A DNA stretch of 64,000 bases from Candidatus Flexicrinis proximus. GTDB taxonomy: Bacteria > Chloroflexota > Anaerolineae > Aggregatilineales > Phototrophicaceae. The notes under the pieces are model-generated. The model was not told the origin of the DNA, ran no database searches, and was given only the letters and a program-made list of their open reading frames with translations. The position numbers were made by a program, and so were the translations under genes. The DNA lies in NCBI GenBank assembly GCA_016712885.1, contig JADJQF010000003.1, positions 310,001 through 374,000 on the forward strand, given 5' to 3'. Positions 7,570-17,065 of the stretch are shown piece by piece. The number at the start of each line of letters is the position of its first letter. The first letter of the stretch is position 1.

Positions 7570-9708
7570 TCAGCCTCCCGTTGACGACTGAGTCGATTCG
7601 GACGGCCGTGGGGTGGGGACAAACCCGCCGAGTTGATCCTCCGGCCAGATTTCGCGCATGGCGCCAAGCCAATCCAAACCATCCGGCTTGATGAACAGCC
7701 AGTAGTTGATGGCATTGAAGTTGAGCCGCCAGTCGCTCCCGGCAGCATACGGCGTCCAGCCATAATCTGCGGCGATTTCGGTTAGGTCGACGTAGTATCC
7801 CGCCGGAATCTCATCGCGAACCCGGCCCCCGGCCTCGTAGGCTGCGACATCGCTGGTTCCGCGTGCGTCAAAGTCCCACGGAAGACCGCGCAACGGCTCA
7901 CCGCGCTGACCGAATTGGGCGTCATCGCCGACACGGACGAACACCCGCCAGCGGGTTTCGACGTCGGTGTCTTCACGGAAGACCTCGATCTCACGCGGGA
8001 AACCTACCGTGGCGCTGGCTTTGTTAATTGAGAACGCTCGGCCCGTTTTGTGCCAGTTGCGGATTTCTTCCCCAAGCTGCGGCCGATCGTTAATGTCCCA
8101 AAAGGCATCATCCAATCGGCCCAGGAAGTCTCGGGCCGCCAGTTCATTGACACGCTCGCGTAAGGCGTTGAACGAATCATTTACCCGGTCGCTGAGCCGC
8201 GCCTGCGGAGCCTGCACGTTACGCGTCAGGATGCCCAGCGGATACAGGCCGTTGGCAAAACGTGTTTCCTGTTCTACATAGAGTGCGGATGTGCCTGCCG
8301 GAAGGCCGCCGGCGTTGACCAGGGCGGACGGCAAAGGTTGGGCGGTCCATGATGGACGGTTCGCACGTGAGGGAACGCGGATAATCTGGGGAATAGCTTC
8401 TGCCCCACCGAAAGAATAAACGGTCAGGTCGGTTACGCTGCCGGTGTCCACGGCGGCAATTAGCGCAGAACCGTCTGGAGACCATGAGGGCGCACGACCG
8501 CGTCCGATTAACATCGGAGGCGCGGCAGGATCAGCCATGGACTTTACGAAGACCTTTTCGATGCCAGCATCGACCGCACTGTAGGCCAGAAAGAGCCCGT
8601 TTGGCGACCACGAGGGATAATCTTCGTCGGCAGCGACGGTTCCGGTCAAATTGAAGGGCGATCCCACATCATCCAATGAGAGCACGTAGATTTCGCCGTT
8701 GCCGTCCCGCCAGCTTACAAAGGCGATGAGGCGGCCATCCTGCCCTTCCTGCGGCGACCACGCAGGGCGCATATCGCCTGAAGGGTTCTGGACAATGGCC
8801 TGAACGGTCGCATTGACATCGGTGACAGGCAGCACATAGATATCGAGATTTCCGGTCTGGTAGGTCTCGTAGACCAGCCAGTTGCTGTCAGGAGACCACG
8901 AGGGGGACCCCTCATAGGCGAGGTTGAATGTCATCTGCCGGGTCTGCTCGGTCAGAAAATCGAATATATACAGTTCCCAGTTGCCGTCCCGGTTCGACGA
9001 GTATGCCAGCTTGGTTCCATCGGGCGACCAGATCGGATCGCGCTCGTCTGCGGAGTCGTTCGTCAGCCGAATAGGAGTCCGACTCGTTATCGGGACAGCC
9101 CACAGATCGGTCTGTCCATTTTCGCGGAGCGAGAACGCCACAGTTCCGCGCGATTGCAGCACCTGAGGGAGCTGGGTCGCGGTTGGGATGGGCGTGGGAA
9201 TAGCAACCGGCGCGTTTCCAGTTGGCGTCTGCGTTACATTGGTGATGAGCGCCAGGTTCGGGTCAGGCAATGACGCGATCGCGGGTGTCCTGGGCTGGGT
9301 GGCCCAAAGTACGACGCCGATTACGACGGCAAGGGCGATCACGAGCAGCGCGCTTAGCGCGCGATTTCGTGCGCGTAGCGGGTCTTCCTGCACGGCTGAA
9401 CGCATATCCGAGCGGGCAGCCCGTCGCGCCATCGCGCCCTGGTAGCCGCTGGCGGTGGAAGACATGCCGATGCCCAGGAGCCGCGCAGCTAGAGCGATCA
9501 CCGGTGCGAGGACCGCGCCAAACAGCAGCAGCAGTCGCCACAGAACCGATCCCAGAATCCCGAGAATGCCCAGTATCCCGCTGCGGCGTCCGACCGGACT
9601 CCCGAACAACACAATCAAACCATCGGCGGATAATACGGATAGCGCGCCGGCCGCTTTGAGGAGTACAAGCGTCAGGCGGTCAGTTAGGCGGTAGGCACGA
9701 AGCAGCAT
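7570..9708 (-). CDS. Membrane-anchored PD40/TolB-type beta-propeller protein
   Basis: The 712-residue protein has hydrophobic segments at about residues 30-85 and a clear membrane span at 113-135 (LLVIALAVVIGVVLWA). A Pro/Thr linker follows, then six or so PD40 repeats between about 175 and 440; each carries a variant of PSWSPDG, for example PIWSPDGTKLAYSSNRDG. The last 250 residues are an unassigned domain rich in Trp and Tyr. TolB-like propellers bind proteins or polymers, and no tol-pal genes are nearby, so the classical Tol role is not supported. The gene is followed after 1 base by an M23 peptidase, suggesting joint work on the cell wall. Confidence 0.8.
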   Translation of the reverse strand: MLLRAYRLTDRLTLVLLKAAGALSVLSADGLIVLFGSPVGRRSGILGILGILGSVLWRLLLLFGAVLAPVIALAARLLGIGMSSTASGYQGAMARRAARSDMRSAVQEDPLRARNRALSALLVIALAVVIGVVLWATQPRTPAIASLPDPNLALITNVTQTPTGNAPVAIPTPIPTATQLPQVLQSRGTVAFSLRENGQTDLWAVPITSRTPIRLTNDSADERDPIWSPDGTKLAYSSNRDGNWELYIFDFLTEQTRQMTFNLAYEGSPSWSPDSNWLVYETYQTGNLDIYVLPVTDVNATVQAIVQNPSGDMRPAWSPQEGQDGRLIAFVSWRDGNGEIYVLSLDDVGSPFNLTGTVAADEDYPSWSPNGLFLAYSAVDAGIEKVFVKSMADPAAPPMLIGRGRAPSWSPDGSALIAAVDTGSVTDLTVYSFGGAEAIPQIIRVPSRANRPSWTAQPLPSALVNAGGLPAGTSALYVEQETRFANGLYPLGILTRNVQAPQARLSDRVNDSFNALRERVNELAARDFLGRLDDAFWDINDRPQLGEEIRNWHKTGRAFSINKASATVGFPREIEVFREDTDVETRWRVFVRVGDDAQFGQRGEPLRGLPWDFDARGTSDVAAYEAGGRVRDEIPAGYYVDLTEIAADYGWTPYAAGSDWRLNFNAINYWLFIKPDGLDWLGAMREIWPEDQLGGFVPTPRPSESTQSSTGG

Positions 9709-9873
9709 CGTTCCAACACTTCTCGATGTGGGATAACGCGTGCATTGTAATCATAAAGCCGCTCTCAGGCAATCAGCGCTCACTCAACGGTGTAGCGTGC
9801 GCTGTGTTTTCCGCTTATTATTGTCGAGGAACCTAAGATTAGAAGTTGCGGATGAGAAGGTAAAGGACGAGTC

Positions 9874-10932
9874 ATGCTCAAACGCTTGATAGTGGTGGTT
9901 GCACTGGTACTTATTGGGGGAACTGCATTTGCGCAGGACGCGGCAGGAATTGCGGTCGTGCATCAGGTGACTTACGGTGATACGTTGTACTCGATTGCCG
10001 TGCGCTACGGTGTCACGGTAGACGAAATCGCAGCAGCGAACAACATTGCCTATACGTGGAGTATCAAGGTAGGTCAGCAGCTCACCATTCCGGGATCATT
10101 CGTGCCGGACACAACCGCACAAGTACAGAATCCGCTGGTTGCCGCCGCACCTGTCCAACACGTCATCCGCCCGGGGGAGACTCTCGCGGGAATCGCTGCC
10201 CGTTACGGAATAACACCTGACCTGATCCTGCGTGCCAATAACATCGCTAATCCCAACTTGATCTATTACGGACAGACGCTCAACATCTGGACTGCCTCTA
10301 CTGTCGATGCAGGGGCCAACGCGGCGGCGGCATCGGCCCAACCGAGCATTGCAGCAGACGCACTGCGCCACACGGTTCGAGCTGGCGAGACTCTAGGTAC
10401 AATCGCGCGTTCCTACGGGGTGTCGCTTTCCGACATTATCGCAGCGAACGCCCTGTCGAATCCGAATCTTGTCTATGTGGGCTCACAAATCGTGATCCCC
10501 GGACGGACAGGCGTCGCGATTTCCACTACAGATCCGGGCGCTCTGGCGACCTATACGGGCGCACAGGCGACCGTTACCGATGGAAAACAGGTTGTCGTGG
10601 ACCTGAGCGAACAGCGCGTGTACGCGTTCGAAAACGGGAACATGGTCTTCACTGCATTGGCATCGACCGGCCTTCCAGCCACGCCCACCGTGCTTGGCGA
10701 TTACGCGATCTATGTGCGCCTGGAGTCGCAGACGATGAGCGGACCTGGCTATTACCTGCCAGGCGTGCAGTGGGTCCAGTACTTCTTCGAAGGCTACGGG
10801 CTACACGGGACCTATTGGCACAATAACTTTGGTCAACCGATGAGTCACGGCTGCGTTAACCTGACAAATGCCGACGCGCTGTGGCTGTTCAATTGGGCGA
10901 CAATTGGCACACCGGTACATGTCAAGGCGTAA
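9874..10932 (+). CDS. Secreted L,D-transpeptidase with three LysM domains
   Basis: After a signal peptide ending near FAQD (residue 21), three LysM peptidoglycan-binding domains occupy about residues 31-75, 92-136 and 167-211; each has a GDTLYSIA- or GETLGTIA-type motif. The C-terminal YkuD catalytic domain (about 238-352) carries GLHGTYWHN and the active-site motif MSHGCVNL. Such enzymes cross-link or modify peptidoglycan through a Cys thioester. The presence of both LysM and YkuD domains supports a true peptidoglycan cell wall. AAAGGACGAG precedes the ATG, and a strong terminator follows. Confidence 0.93.
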   Translation: MLKRLIVVVALVLIGGTAFAQDAAGIAVVHQVTYGDTLYSIAVRYGVTVDEIAAANNIAYTWSIKVGQQLTIPGSFVPDTTAQVQNPLVAAAPVQHVIRPGETLAGIAARYGITPDLILRANNIANPNLIYYGQTLNIWTASTVDAGANAAAASAQPSIAADALRHTVRAGETLGTIARSYGVSLSDIIAANALSNPNLVYVGSQIVIPGRTGVAISTTDPGALATYTGAQATVTDGKQVVVDLSEQRVYAFENGNMVFTALASTGLPATPTVLGDYAIYVRLESQTMSGPGYYLPGVQWVQYFFEGYGLHGTYWHNNFGQPMSHGCVNLTNADALWLFNWATIGTPVHVKA

Positions 10933-10958
10933 TGCTGCGGTAATACGGGTAAGTGTTG

Positions 10959-10994
10959 AACGCGCGAAGCTGTCCTTCGCGCGTTTTCGTTTCC
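10959..10994 (+). terminator. Intrinsic terminator after the L,D-transpeptidase gene
   Basis: AACGCGCGAAG (10959-10969) pairs perfectly with CTTCGCGCGTT (10975-10985) around a 5-base loop. TTCGTTTCC follows. It also serves as a possible stop for the convergent HD gene on the other strand. Confidence 0.8.
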
Positions 10995-11007
10995 CGGAAT
11001 TGCTACG

Positions 11008-11577
11008 TTAGGAACTCGCACCGTCCAGGCCCAACTCATTCGCATGGGCCTGCATGGCTTTCAGGACAAGCGGCACGTGGAAGTCCCATAAGTCGACATC
11101 GAGCGTTCTCGCGCCGACTTCAACATCTTCGCGGTTAACGCCGCGGGCGAATGCCTTGTCCTTCCACTTCTTCTTTATCGACTGAACCTCCACGTCGCGC
11201 ACGTCTTTTGATGGGCGAACCAAGGCCGCGGCCGTGATAAGCCCAGTCAGCTCGTCAACCGCAAAGAGTGCCCGGTCGCGCAGTGTCGTCCGGTCGTCAG
11301 CTCCCAATGGTCCGTGGCTCAGGATCGTGCGAATGTCTTCTTCGCTTAGCCCACGGTCGCGTAGTATGGGTGCGCCGTGCATCGGATGCTGTTCAAGGGT
11401 AGGGTGGACTTCCCAGTCAAAGTCGTGGAGAAGCCCTACCAAACCCCAGCTTTCCTGGTCTTCACCGTAGTGTTCTGCATAGGCACGCATCGCACACTCG
11501 ACGGACAGCATGTGCTTGCGGAGGCTGTCGGACTTCACGAATTCGCAGACTGTTTCCCATGCTTGTTGGCGATTCAT
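11008..11577 (-). CDS. HD-domain phosphohydrolase-like protein
   Basis: This 189-residue soluble protein resembles small HD-superfamily hydrolases. It contains LRKHMLSVECAMRAYAEHYG (first metal-binding His), GLLHDFDWEVHP (HD pair) and LEQHPMHGAPILRDRG. A later LFAVDELTGLI supplies a further Asp. The substrate is unknown; nucleotides are usual for the family. I chose the ATG at 11577, preceded by GAAGGAAAG, over an upstream ATG at 11640 that only adds a poorly conserved 21-residue extension. Confidence 0.8.
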   Translation of the reverse strand: MNRQQAWETVCEFVKSDSLRKHMLSVECAMRAYAEHYGEDQESWGLVGLLHDFDWEVHPTLEQHPMHGAPILRDRGLSEEDIRTILSHGPLGADDRTTLRDRALFAVDELTGLITAAALVRPSKDVRDVEVQSIKKKWKDKAFARGVNREDVEVGARTLDVDLWDFHVPLVLKAMQAHANELGLDGASS

Positions 11578-11764
11578 CGACTTTCCTTCTTCCTGTTCAA
11601 GTCTCAAGCATACATTAGCGCCAGTACGCCTGAATTTCAAAGTCGATTCAGTGCCGGTGATTCGGATTCGGTGAAATAGATCTGACGGAATTCAAATAGC
11701 ATCGGAACTGAATCGCTGTTATAGTATTCTGGAATGTTCAACAAAACTTGAAAGCGAGCGATCA

Positions 11765-12760
11765 ATGCGCTGGTTGGTGCTTGGAGGTACGAAGTTCCTT
11801 GGGCGCGCTTTCGTAGAGGAAGCGCTGGCTGCTGGCCACGACGTGACCTTGTTCAACCGCGGCAAGACCGGACCTGAGCTATTTCCCCAGGTCGAAAAGC
11901 TGATCGGTGACCGTACCAACCCTGACGACCTGGCTAAACTTGCAGGTCGCAAATGGGATGCCGTGTTCGACCCCAGCGCGTACTTTCCGCGTATCGTGCA
12001 GATGAGTGCAGAACAGCTCAAAGGGTCGACGGACTTCTATGTCTATGTGTCAAGCATATCTGCCTATCGGGATCACTCGACGCCAAAACAGGACGAGACA
12101 TCTCCGGTTGGCACGATCGAAGATCCTACGATTGAGGAAATCTCGGGGGGGAGTTACGGGCCGCTTAAAGCGTTGTGCGAGCGAGCGGTCGAGCAGGTCT
12201 TTCCGGGGCGTGCGCTCCACGTACGTGCTGGCCTGATTATCGGTCCATACGATCCGACTGATCGCTTCACGTACTGGCCGGTTCGTATCCAGCGCGGAGG
12301 CGCGTTCGTGGCACCGGAAGGCGATGACATTTACTTCCAGTTTATTGATGCCCGGGACATTGCTCAATGGGTGTTGAAAATGGCCACGGATAAAACCGGC
12401 GGCGTATTCAATGTCACTGGAGAGCCTACTCGATTTGGCGATGTTGTGGCGGCCTGCCTCGCCGTGACCGGCAGCAGCGCCACGCCCGTCTATATGGATA
12501 CTGAGTTCCTGGAAGCACATGAAGTTCAGCCCTGGCAGGAACTGACCATGTGGATTCCGGCGTCCAACCCCCCGTACGCATTTATGAACGATACGAGTAT
12601 CGCCAAGGCCGTGTCTCACGGCCTGACCTGCCGACCGCTTACCGAGACCGTACGGGATCTTCTCAATTGGCACTCGACGCGTGAGTTGACACAGCCGCCT
12701 GCCTTTGGGCTGGCGCCTGAAAAGGAGCAGACGGTTCTGGAAGCGTGGCAGTCGCGCTGA
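11765..12760 (+). CDS. NAD(P)-dependent epimerase/dehydratase-like (extended SDR)
   Basis: The 331-residue protein starts with a Rossmann nucleotide-binding motif (LGGTKFLGRAFVEEAL) and has the SDR active-site elements VSSISAYRD and YGPLKALCE, which fits YxxxK. It resembles sugar-nucleotide epimerase/reductase homologues found in many Chloroflexota and Actinobacteria. The substrate cannot be told from sequence. It is flanked by a convergent gyrA and an upstream HD gene on the other strand, so it is probably monocistronic. Confidence 0.85.
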   Translation: MRWLVLGGTKFLGRAFVEEALAAGHDVTLFNRGKTGPELFPQVEKLIGDRTNPDDLAKLAGRKWDAVFDPSAYFPRIVQMSAEQLKGSTDFYVYVSSISAYRDHSTPKQDETSPVGTIEDPTIEEISGGSYGPLKALCERAVEQVFPGRALHVRAGLIIGPYDPTDRFTYWPVRIQRGGAFVAPEGDDIYFQFIDARDIAQWVLKMATDKTGGVFNVTGEPTRFGDVVAACLAVTGSSATPVYMDTEFLEAHEVQPWQELTMWIPASNPPYAFMNDTSIAKAVSHGLTCRPLTETVRDLLNWHSTRELTQPPAFGLAPEKEQTVLEAWQSR

Positions 12761-12806
12761 GTTTGCCGGACGCGGTAAACTTCACTGCTGGGATGCACCG
12801 AAACGA

Positions 12807-12835
12807 GAACAGGCAGTCGCGCCGACTGCCTGTTC
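12807..12835. terminator. Hairpin between convergent epimerase and gyrA genes
   Basis: GAACAGGCAGTCG (12807-12819) pairs perfectly with CGACTGCCTGTTC (12823-12835) around a 3-base loop. On the minus strand it is followed by TCGTTTCGG, a weak U-tract. It probably ends the gyrA transcript and could block read-through from both sides. Confidence 0.65.
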
Positions 12836-12851
12836 GATGCGAGGAATACTG

Positions 12852-15350
12852 TTACTCGGTGACAGGAACCCGCGGTTCAATAAACCCTTCCGACTCTGGT
12901 TCTGCGGGGACGTAGCGAGGAGTAACGGTCACAATAGCCTCGATTTGTTCGTCCTTGCGCTCCATCGACATCTGAATGTCGCCGCCGGGCCTTCCGCGAA
13001 TCACCAGCGGCACTCGTTTGAGGTTGAGCTTAATTGCTTTGCCGCGATTGCTCATCAGATACGCGGTCTGTTCGAGCTGTACGACCGCGGTCGCTACGAG
13101 TTCCCGGCTGGATTTTGGCAGGCGCATAGTGATCACTCCGCCGCCAGCCCGGCCCTGGACCGGATAATCCGTCAAGGCAGAGACCTTTGCGACGGCATCG
13201 TCACTCACAGTCAGCATGAAAGCGCCATCCCGGACGAGGTCGGCCCCTATCACTCGTGAACGCTCGTTAGCGAGTTTGACGCCTTTCATGCCCCCTGCTG
13301 GCAATCCGGTCGGACGCACTTCACTTTCAGGAAAGCGGATAGACATCGCTTCACGTGTCGAGAGAATCAGTTCCTGGCGTCCATCGGTCGCGTATACCCA
13401 ACCCAACTTGTCATCTTCACCGATGTTCATAACGATGAATGGCTTAGTCATCAGTCCCGGCATTTCTGAAAGACGGATGCGCTTGACAAGTCCCTGCTCG
13501 CTGGCGAAGATCAGAAAACCATGTTCAAGACCGGCGGGCATACTCAGAACTGCAGCGATTTCGTCCGACGAATTCAACGGGCAAAGGTCGCTGAAGAGCG
13601 TGCCCTCAGCCGGGGATTCGGTCTCCGGTATCTGTTGCATCGGGATCGTTGCGCACATGCCTTTTTTGGTGATGACATAGACGACTTGGTTCGCCACGCC
13701 TTCTATGATGAAACGTGGAGGTTCCTTGTTCTCAGCGGTGACGCGAGGAACGGCCTGTTCCTGCATGCGCGCGATCTTTCCGCTCGTCGAGACGGTCAGC
13801 AGGACCGGTTCCTCCGGCAAAAACAGCGCTGCCTCAGCGCCAGTGCCTGCGGTGCTGTCGACGATGACCGAGCGACGCTTGTCGCCGTAAGCCGAGCGAA
13901 TATCCTTGAGCTCCGTCGCAATTACGCCGCGCATTTGGGCTGGACTCGACAGCAGCGACTCGAGATAGGTGATCAGCCGCTGTTTTTCGTCGAATTCTTC
14001 CCGGATTCTCTGGCGTTCCAGTGCAGCCAGTCGACGGAGCTGCATATCCAGAATTGCCTGTGCCTGAATTTCAGTGATGCCGAGCAGCACCATCAACGCC
14101 TGGCGAGCGGCATCGGCATCGGGGGCTTTACGAATGGTGCGGATAACCTCGTCTATCGCATCAATCGCCTTCAGGAGTCCGAGCAGGATATGTGCACGCG
14201 ACCTGGCTTTTTCCAGGTCAAACACGCTGCGCCGGCGGACAATCTCCAGGCGATGGTCAACGTAGACCTTCAAGAGCTGTTTCAAGGACAGGATACGCGG
14301 CTCGTCGTTGATCAGCGCTAACATGATGATGCCAAACGTTTCCTGGAGTTGGGTCAGTTTGTACATCCTTGACAGGACATCGGCAGCATCCACGCCGCGT
14401 TGAAGCTCGATGACCAGGCGCAGACCCTGCCGGTCAGATTCGTCGCGCAGATCGGAGAGTCCTTCCAGACGACCCTCGCGAACCAGCGACGCAATCCGCT
14501 CGATCAGCGAGGTCTTGTTGACCTGGTAGGGCAGTTCGCTGACGATGATGCGCTGTTTTCCCCGACCCATATCCTCGATGTGGGCTTTAGCTCGAATCGT
14601 GATCTTGCCGCGTCCGGTTGCGTAGGCAGTTATGAGGGTATTATCTTCGTCCTCTGCGCCGTCTTCGTGGTGATAGATAAGCCCGCCGGTCGGGAAGTCA
14701 GGGCCTTTTACGAACTTCATCAGGTCGTTAGTCGAGATGTCTTCGTAGGCGTCCCACTTGTCGATGACGTAAATCAGTGCATCTACGACTTCACCGAGGT
14801 TGTGCGGAGGAATATTGGTACTCATGCCGACGGCAATACCCGTTGCCCCGTTTACCAACAGGTTGGGGATGGCTGTCGGCAGGACGAGGGGTTCGCGGAG
14901 GCTGCCGTCGAAATTGTCCCCGAATTCCACGGTGTCTTTATCGATGTCGATCAGCAGCTCATCGCCAATTGAGGCCATTCTGGCTTCGGTATAACGCATG
15001 GCGGCAGCACTGTCTCCGTCAATGCTTCCAAAGTTCCCCTGGCCGTCGATCAGGACGTAGCGCATGGCGAAATCTTGCGCCATGCGTACCAGTGACTCAT
15101 AAACTGCGCCGTCACCATGCGGGTGATACTTACCGAGGACTTCCCCCACGATACGCGCAGACTTCTTGTAGGTGCTGTCGGCGCGCACACCCATGTCATG
15201 CATCGCGTAGAGGATTCGCCGGTGAACCGGTTTGAGGCCGTCGCGAGCGTCAGGAAGCGCACGCGCCACAATTACGCTCATCGCATAATCGAGGTAGGCG
15301 TCGCGCATTTCCTGTTCAATCGTAATTTGCCGGGTCTGACCGATATCCAT
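12852..15350 (-). CDS. gyrA: DNA gyrase subunit A
   Basis: The 832-residue protein is the DNA-cleaving subunit of a type IIA topoisomerase. It has the N-terminal domain with ALPDARDGLKPVHRRILYAM, the quinolone-binding region KYHPHGDGAVYESLVRMAQ, and the catalytic tyrosine in AAMRYTEARM (Tyr120). A coiled-coil tower follows, then a six-bladed C-terminal propeller. QGRAGGG near residue 750 is a variant of the GyrA box, which favours gyrase over topoisomerase IV. At the site matching E. coli Ser83 there is Gly81, and Glu85 at the Asp87 site. GAAGG lies upstream of the ATG. gyrB is not in the window. Confidence 0.94.
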   Translation of the reverse strand: MDIGQTRQITIEQEMRDAYLDYAMSVIVARALPDARDGLKPVHRRILYAMHDMGVRADSTYKKSARIVGEVLGKYHPHGDGAVYESLVRMAQDFAMRYVLIDGQGNFGSIDGDSAAAMRYTEARMASIGDELLIDIDKDTVEFGDNFDGSLREPLVLPTAIPNLLVNGATGIAVGMSTNIPPHNLGEVVDALIYVIDKWDAYEDISTNDLMKFVKGPDFPTGGLIYHHEDGAEDEDNTLITAYATGRGKITIRAKAHIEDMGRGKQRIIVSELPYQVNKTSLIERIASLVREGRLEGLSDLRDESDRQGLRLVIELQRGVDAADVLSRMYKLTQLQETFGIIMLALINDEPRILSLKQLLKVYVDHRLEIVRRRSVFDLEKARSRAHILLGLLKAIDAIDEVIRTIRKAPDADAARQALMVLLGITEIQAQAILDMQLRRLAALERQRIREEFDEKQRLITYLESLLSSPAQMRGVIATELKDIRSAYGDKRRSVIVDSTAGTGAEAALFLPEEPVLLTVSTSGKIARMQEQAVPRVTAENKEPPRFIIEGVANQVVYVITKKGMCATIPMQQIPETESPAEGTLFSDLCPLNSSDEIAAVLSMPAGLEHGFLIFASEQGLVKRIRLSEMPGLMTKPFIVMNIGEDDKLGWVYATDGRQELILSTREAMSIRFPESEVRPTGLPAGGMKGVKLANERSRVIGADLVRDGAFMLTVSDDAVAKVSALTDYPVQGRAGGGVITMRLPKSSRELVATAVVQLEQTAYLMSNRGKAIKLNLKRVPLVIRGRPGGDIQMSMERKDEQIEAIVTVTPRYVPAEPESEGFIEPRVPVTE

Positions 15351-15532
15351 AGACCTTCACGCTTCCTTAAGAACTAAACCGGCAGCCTAAGGCGGGGAGT
15401 GTAACACCTGAGTCGCCCACCGAGAATACAGAAAGTATGTTCTATTGTAACACAAGCGGCGGGGAAACGCACGGGAATCAAGTCAGGATTACCGTGGTTT
15501 GACCTGTGAGTATTATGGTAGACTGCGATGCT

Positions 15533-17014
15533 ATGATGAGACAATTTTCCCTCAACTCCAAGCGATTCCTACTGTTCGTACTGCTTGCAACGGCCGCCGC
15601 AGGCTGTGCAATACTGCCGCAGCCCACGATTATAATCGTGACGCCAACGCCTGCAGGTGAGCTGCCTACCGTTGTTCCGACACTGCAATCTGTGGAGCCA
15701 AGCGCAACGCTGCGTTCTCTGGCGACTCTCGGATCAGTCGTGGATGAGAACTATACGCTGGAACCGACACGGACGCCGGTGTTCACGGCCGGGCCGCCCA
15801 CAGAAACTGTACCGCCGCGCCCATCAACGTTTACGCCCGGGCCAAGTTGGACTCCAATCACACCGCAACCGACCAGTTCACCAACCCCGGACCCGAACGC
15901 CGGGCCGCCGACCGCCATCCCCACAGCGATCCCGATGTTGGACAGGTCACGTATGGGCATCCAGCTGCTCGGAAACGCCGCGCGCGCAGAATGGGACGCA
16001 TCACTGACGCGGGCAAAAGAGTTGGGCGTTGAGTGGATCAAAGTCCAGGTCAACTGGGGCTTCCTTCAGCCCGATGGTTACGACCCCAATCATCAGCGTT
16101 TCAACGACTTTCACATCAATATCGAGACCGCCGACCAGTTCGGCTTTAAGGTGATGCTGAGTATCGCCAAGGCGCCCCAGTGGACCCGCGCGAACCACAC
16201 CGGGGACGGTCCGCCGGATAACCCGCAAGCGCTTGGCGACTTCATTTCCATGATGCTGTCGACCAAGATTGGCCCGATCATCGACGCCATTGAAATTTGG
16301 AACGAGCCTAATCTTCGCATCGACTGGGGAACGGATGTATATCCGTTTACCGGCGAAGGCTATATGCGGCTCTTTGGTCCGGCTTACGGCGCGATTCGCG
16401 GCTACCGGGGCGACATTACAGTGATCACGGCAGGCTTGGCCCCAACAGCCAACACGGATGGCACGCGCAACGACCGCGAGTTTCTGCGTGAAATGTACGC
16501 ATCTGGGTTAGGAAATTTTCAGGACATTGTGGTCGGAGCGCACCCCTATGGCTGGGCGAACTCACCAGACTCTCGCTGCTGTGACCAGAGCGCCGACCGC
16601 GGTTGGGACGATCAGCCTCAGTTCTTTTTCCTAAATAATCTCGACGATATGCGCGAGACAATGAATCGAAACGGGCACGGAAACATACCCATCTGGGTCA
16701 CGGAGTTTGGGTGGGCGGTGTGGGAAGACTTCGGCATTCCGCTGCCTGATCCCGCTGAAAACAACTTATGGATGCTCGAAAACTCCCCAATCGAGCAGGC
16801 GAACTATGCAATCCGCGCCTTCGAAATTGGGCTCAACCGCCCGGATGTCGGCGTGATGATTCTGTGGAATCTCAACCAGGCCAATCCGTTCACGCTGGCG
16901 AACCGTCAGGAAATCGCGGCGTATAGCATCTTGATTATGGCCGATGACCAGACGCAGTATACGACCGCGCGACCCTTGTTCTATCTGCTGCCGTTCGCGA
17001 CACGCGGCGGATAG
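15533..17014 (+). CDS. Lipoprotein with a glycoside-hydrolase-like (clan A) TIM barrel
   Basis: The protein, about 493 residues, has a signal ending in the lipobox TAAAGC and then a roughly 110-residue Pro/Thr-rich stalk. The catalytic-type domain (about 140-490) carries IEIWNEPNLR, matching the acid/base Glu of clan GH-A, and IPIWVTEFGWAVW, matching the nucleophile Glu. It should hydrolyse or bind a polysaccharide on the outer cell face; the family (GH5, GH39 or other) is not resolved. The start at 15533 is chosen because the lipoprotein signal begins there; ATG at 15536 is equally possible. The GT-C gene follows 51 bases later. Confidence 0.75.
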   Translation: MMRQFSLNSKRFLLFVLLATAAAGCAILPQPTIIIVTPTPAGELPTVVPTLQSVEPSATLRSLATLGSVVDENYTLEPTRTPVFTAGPPTETVPPRPSTFTPGPSWTPITPQPTSSPTPDPNAGPPTAIPTAIPMLDRSRMGIQLLGNAARAEWDASLTRAKELGVEWIKVQVNWGFLQPDGYDPNHQRFNDFHINIETADQFGFKVMLSIAKAPQWTRANHTGDGPPDNPQALGDFISMMLSTKIGPIIDAIEIWNEPNLRIDWGTDVYPFTGEGYMRLFGPAYGAIRGYRGDITVITAGLAPTANTDGTRNDREFLREMYASGLGNFQDIVVGAHPYGWANSPDSRCCDQSADRGWDDQPQFFFLNNLDDMRETMNRNGHGNIPIWVTEFGWAVWEDFGIPLPDPAENNLWMLENSPIEQANYAIRAFEIGLNRPDVGVMILWNLNQANPFTLANRQEIAAYSILIMADDQTQYTTARPLFYLLPFATRGG

Positions 17015-17065
17015 CCCGTGCGCTCTTGAAGGATCGGCCGGTTGCGAAGCGACGAAGGGTGAGTT

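Noticed and set aside
13521..14321. Long plus-strand ORF of 266 codons opposite gyrA
   Set aside because: It lies fully inside gyrA, lacks a ribosome site and protein-like motifs, and is a by-product of GC-rich codon use.
15431..15442. LexA-like box GAAAGTATGTTC upstream of gyrA
   Set aside because: Only one half-site matches GAAC-N4-GTTC, and neither flanking gene is a usual SOS target.
15625..15640. Perfect 16-base palindrome CACGATTATAATCGTG
   Set aside because: It lies inside the lipoprotein gene just after the lipobox and codes for TIIIVT-like residues; a coincidence is likely, though an internal operator cannot be excluded.
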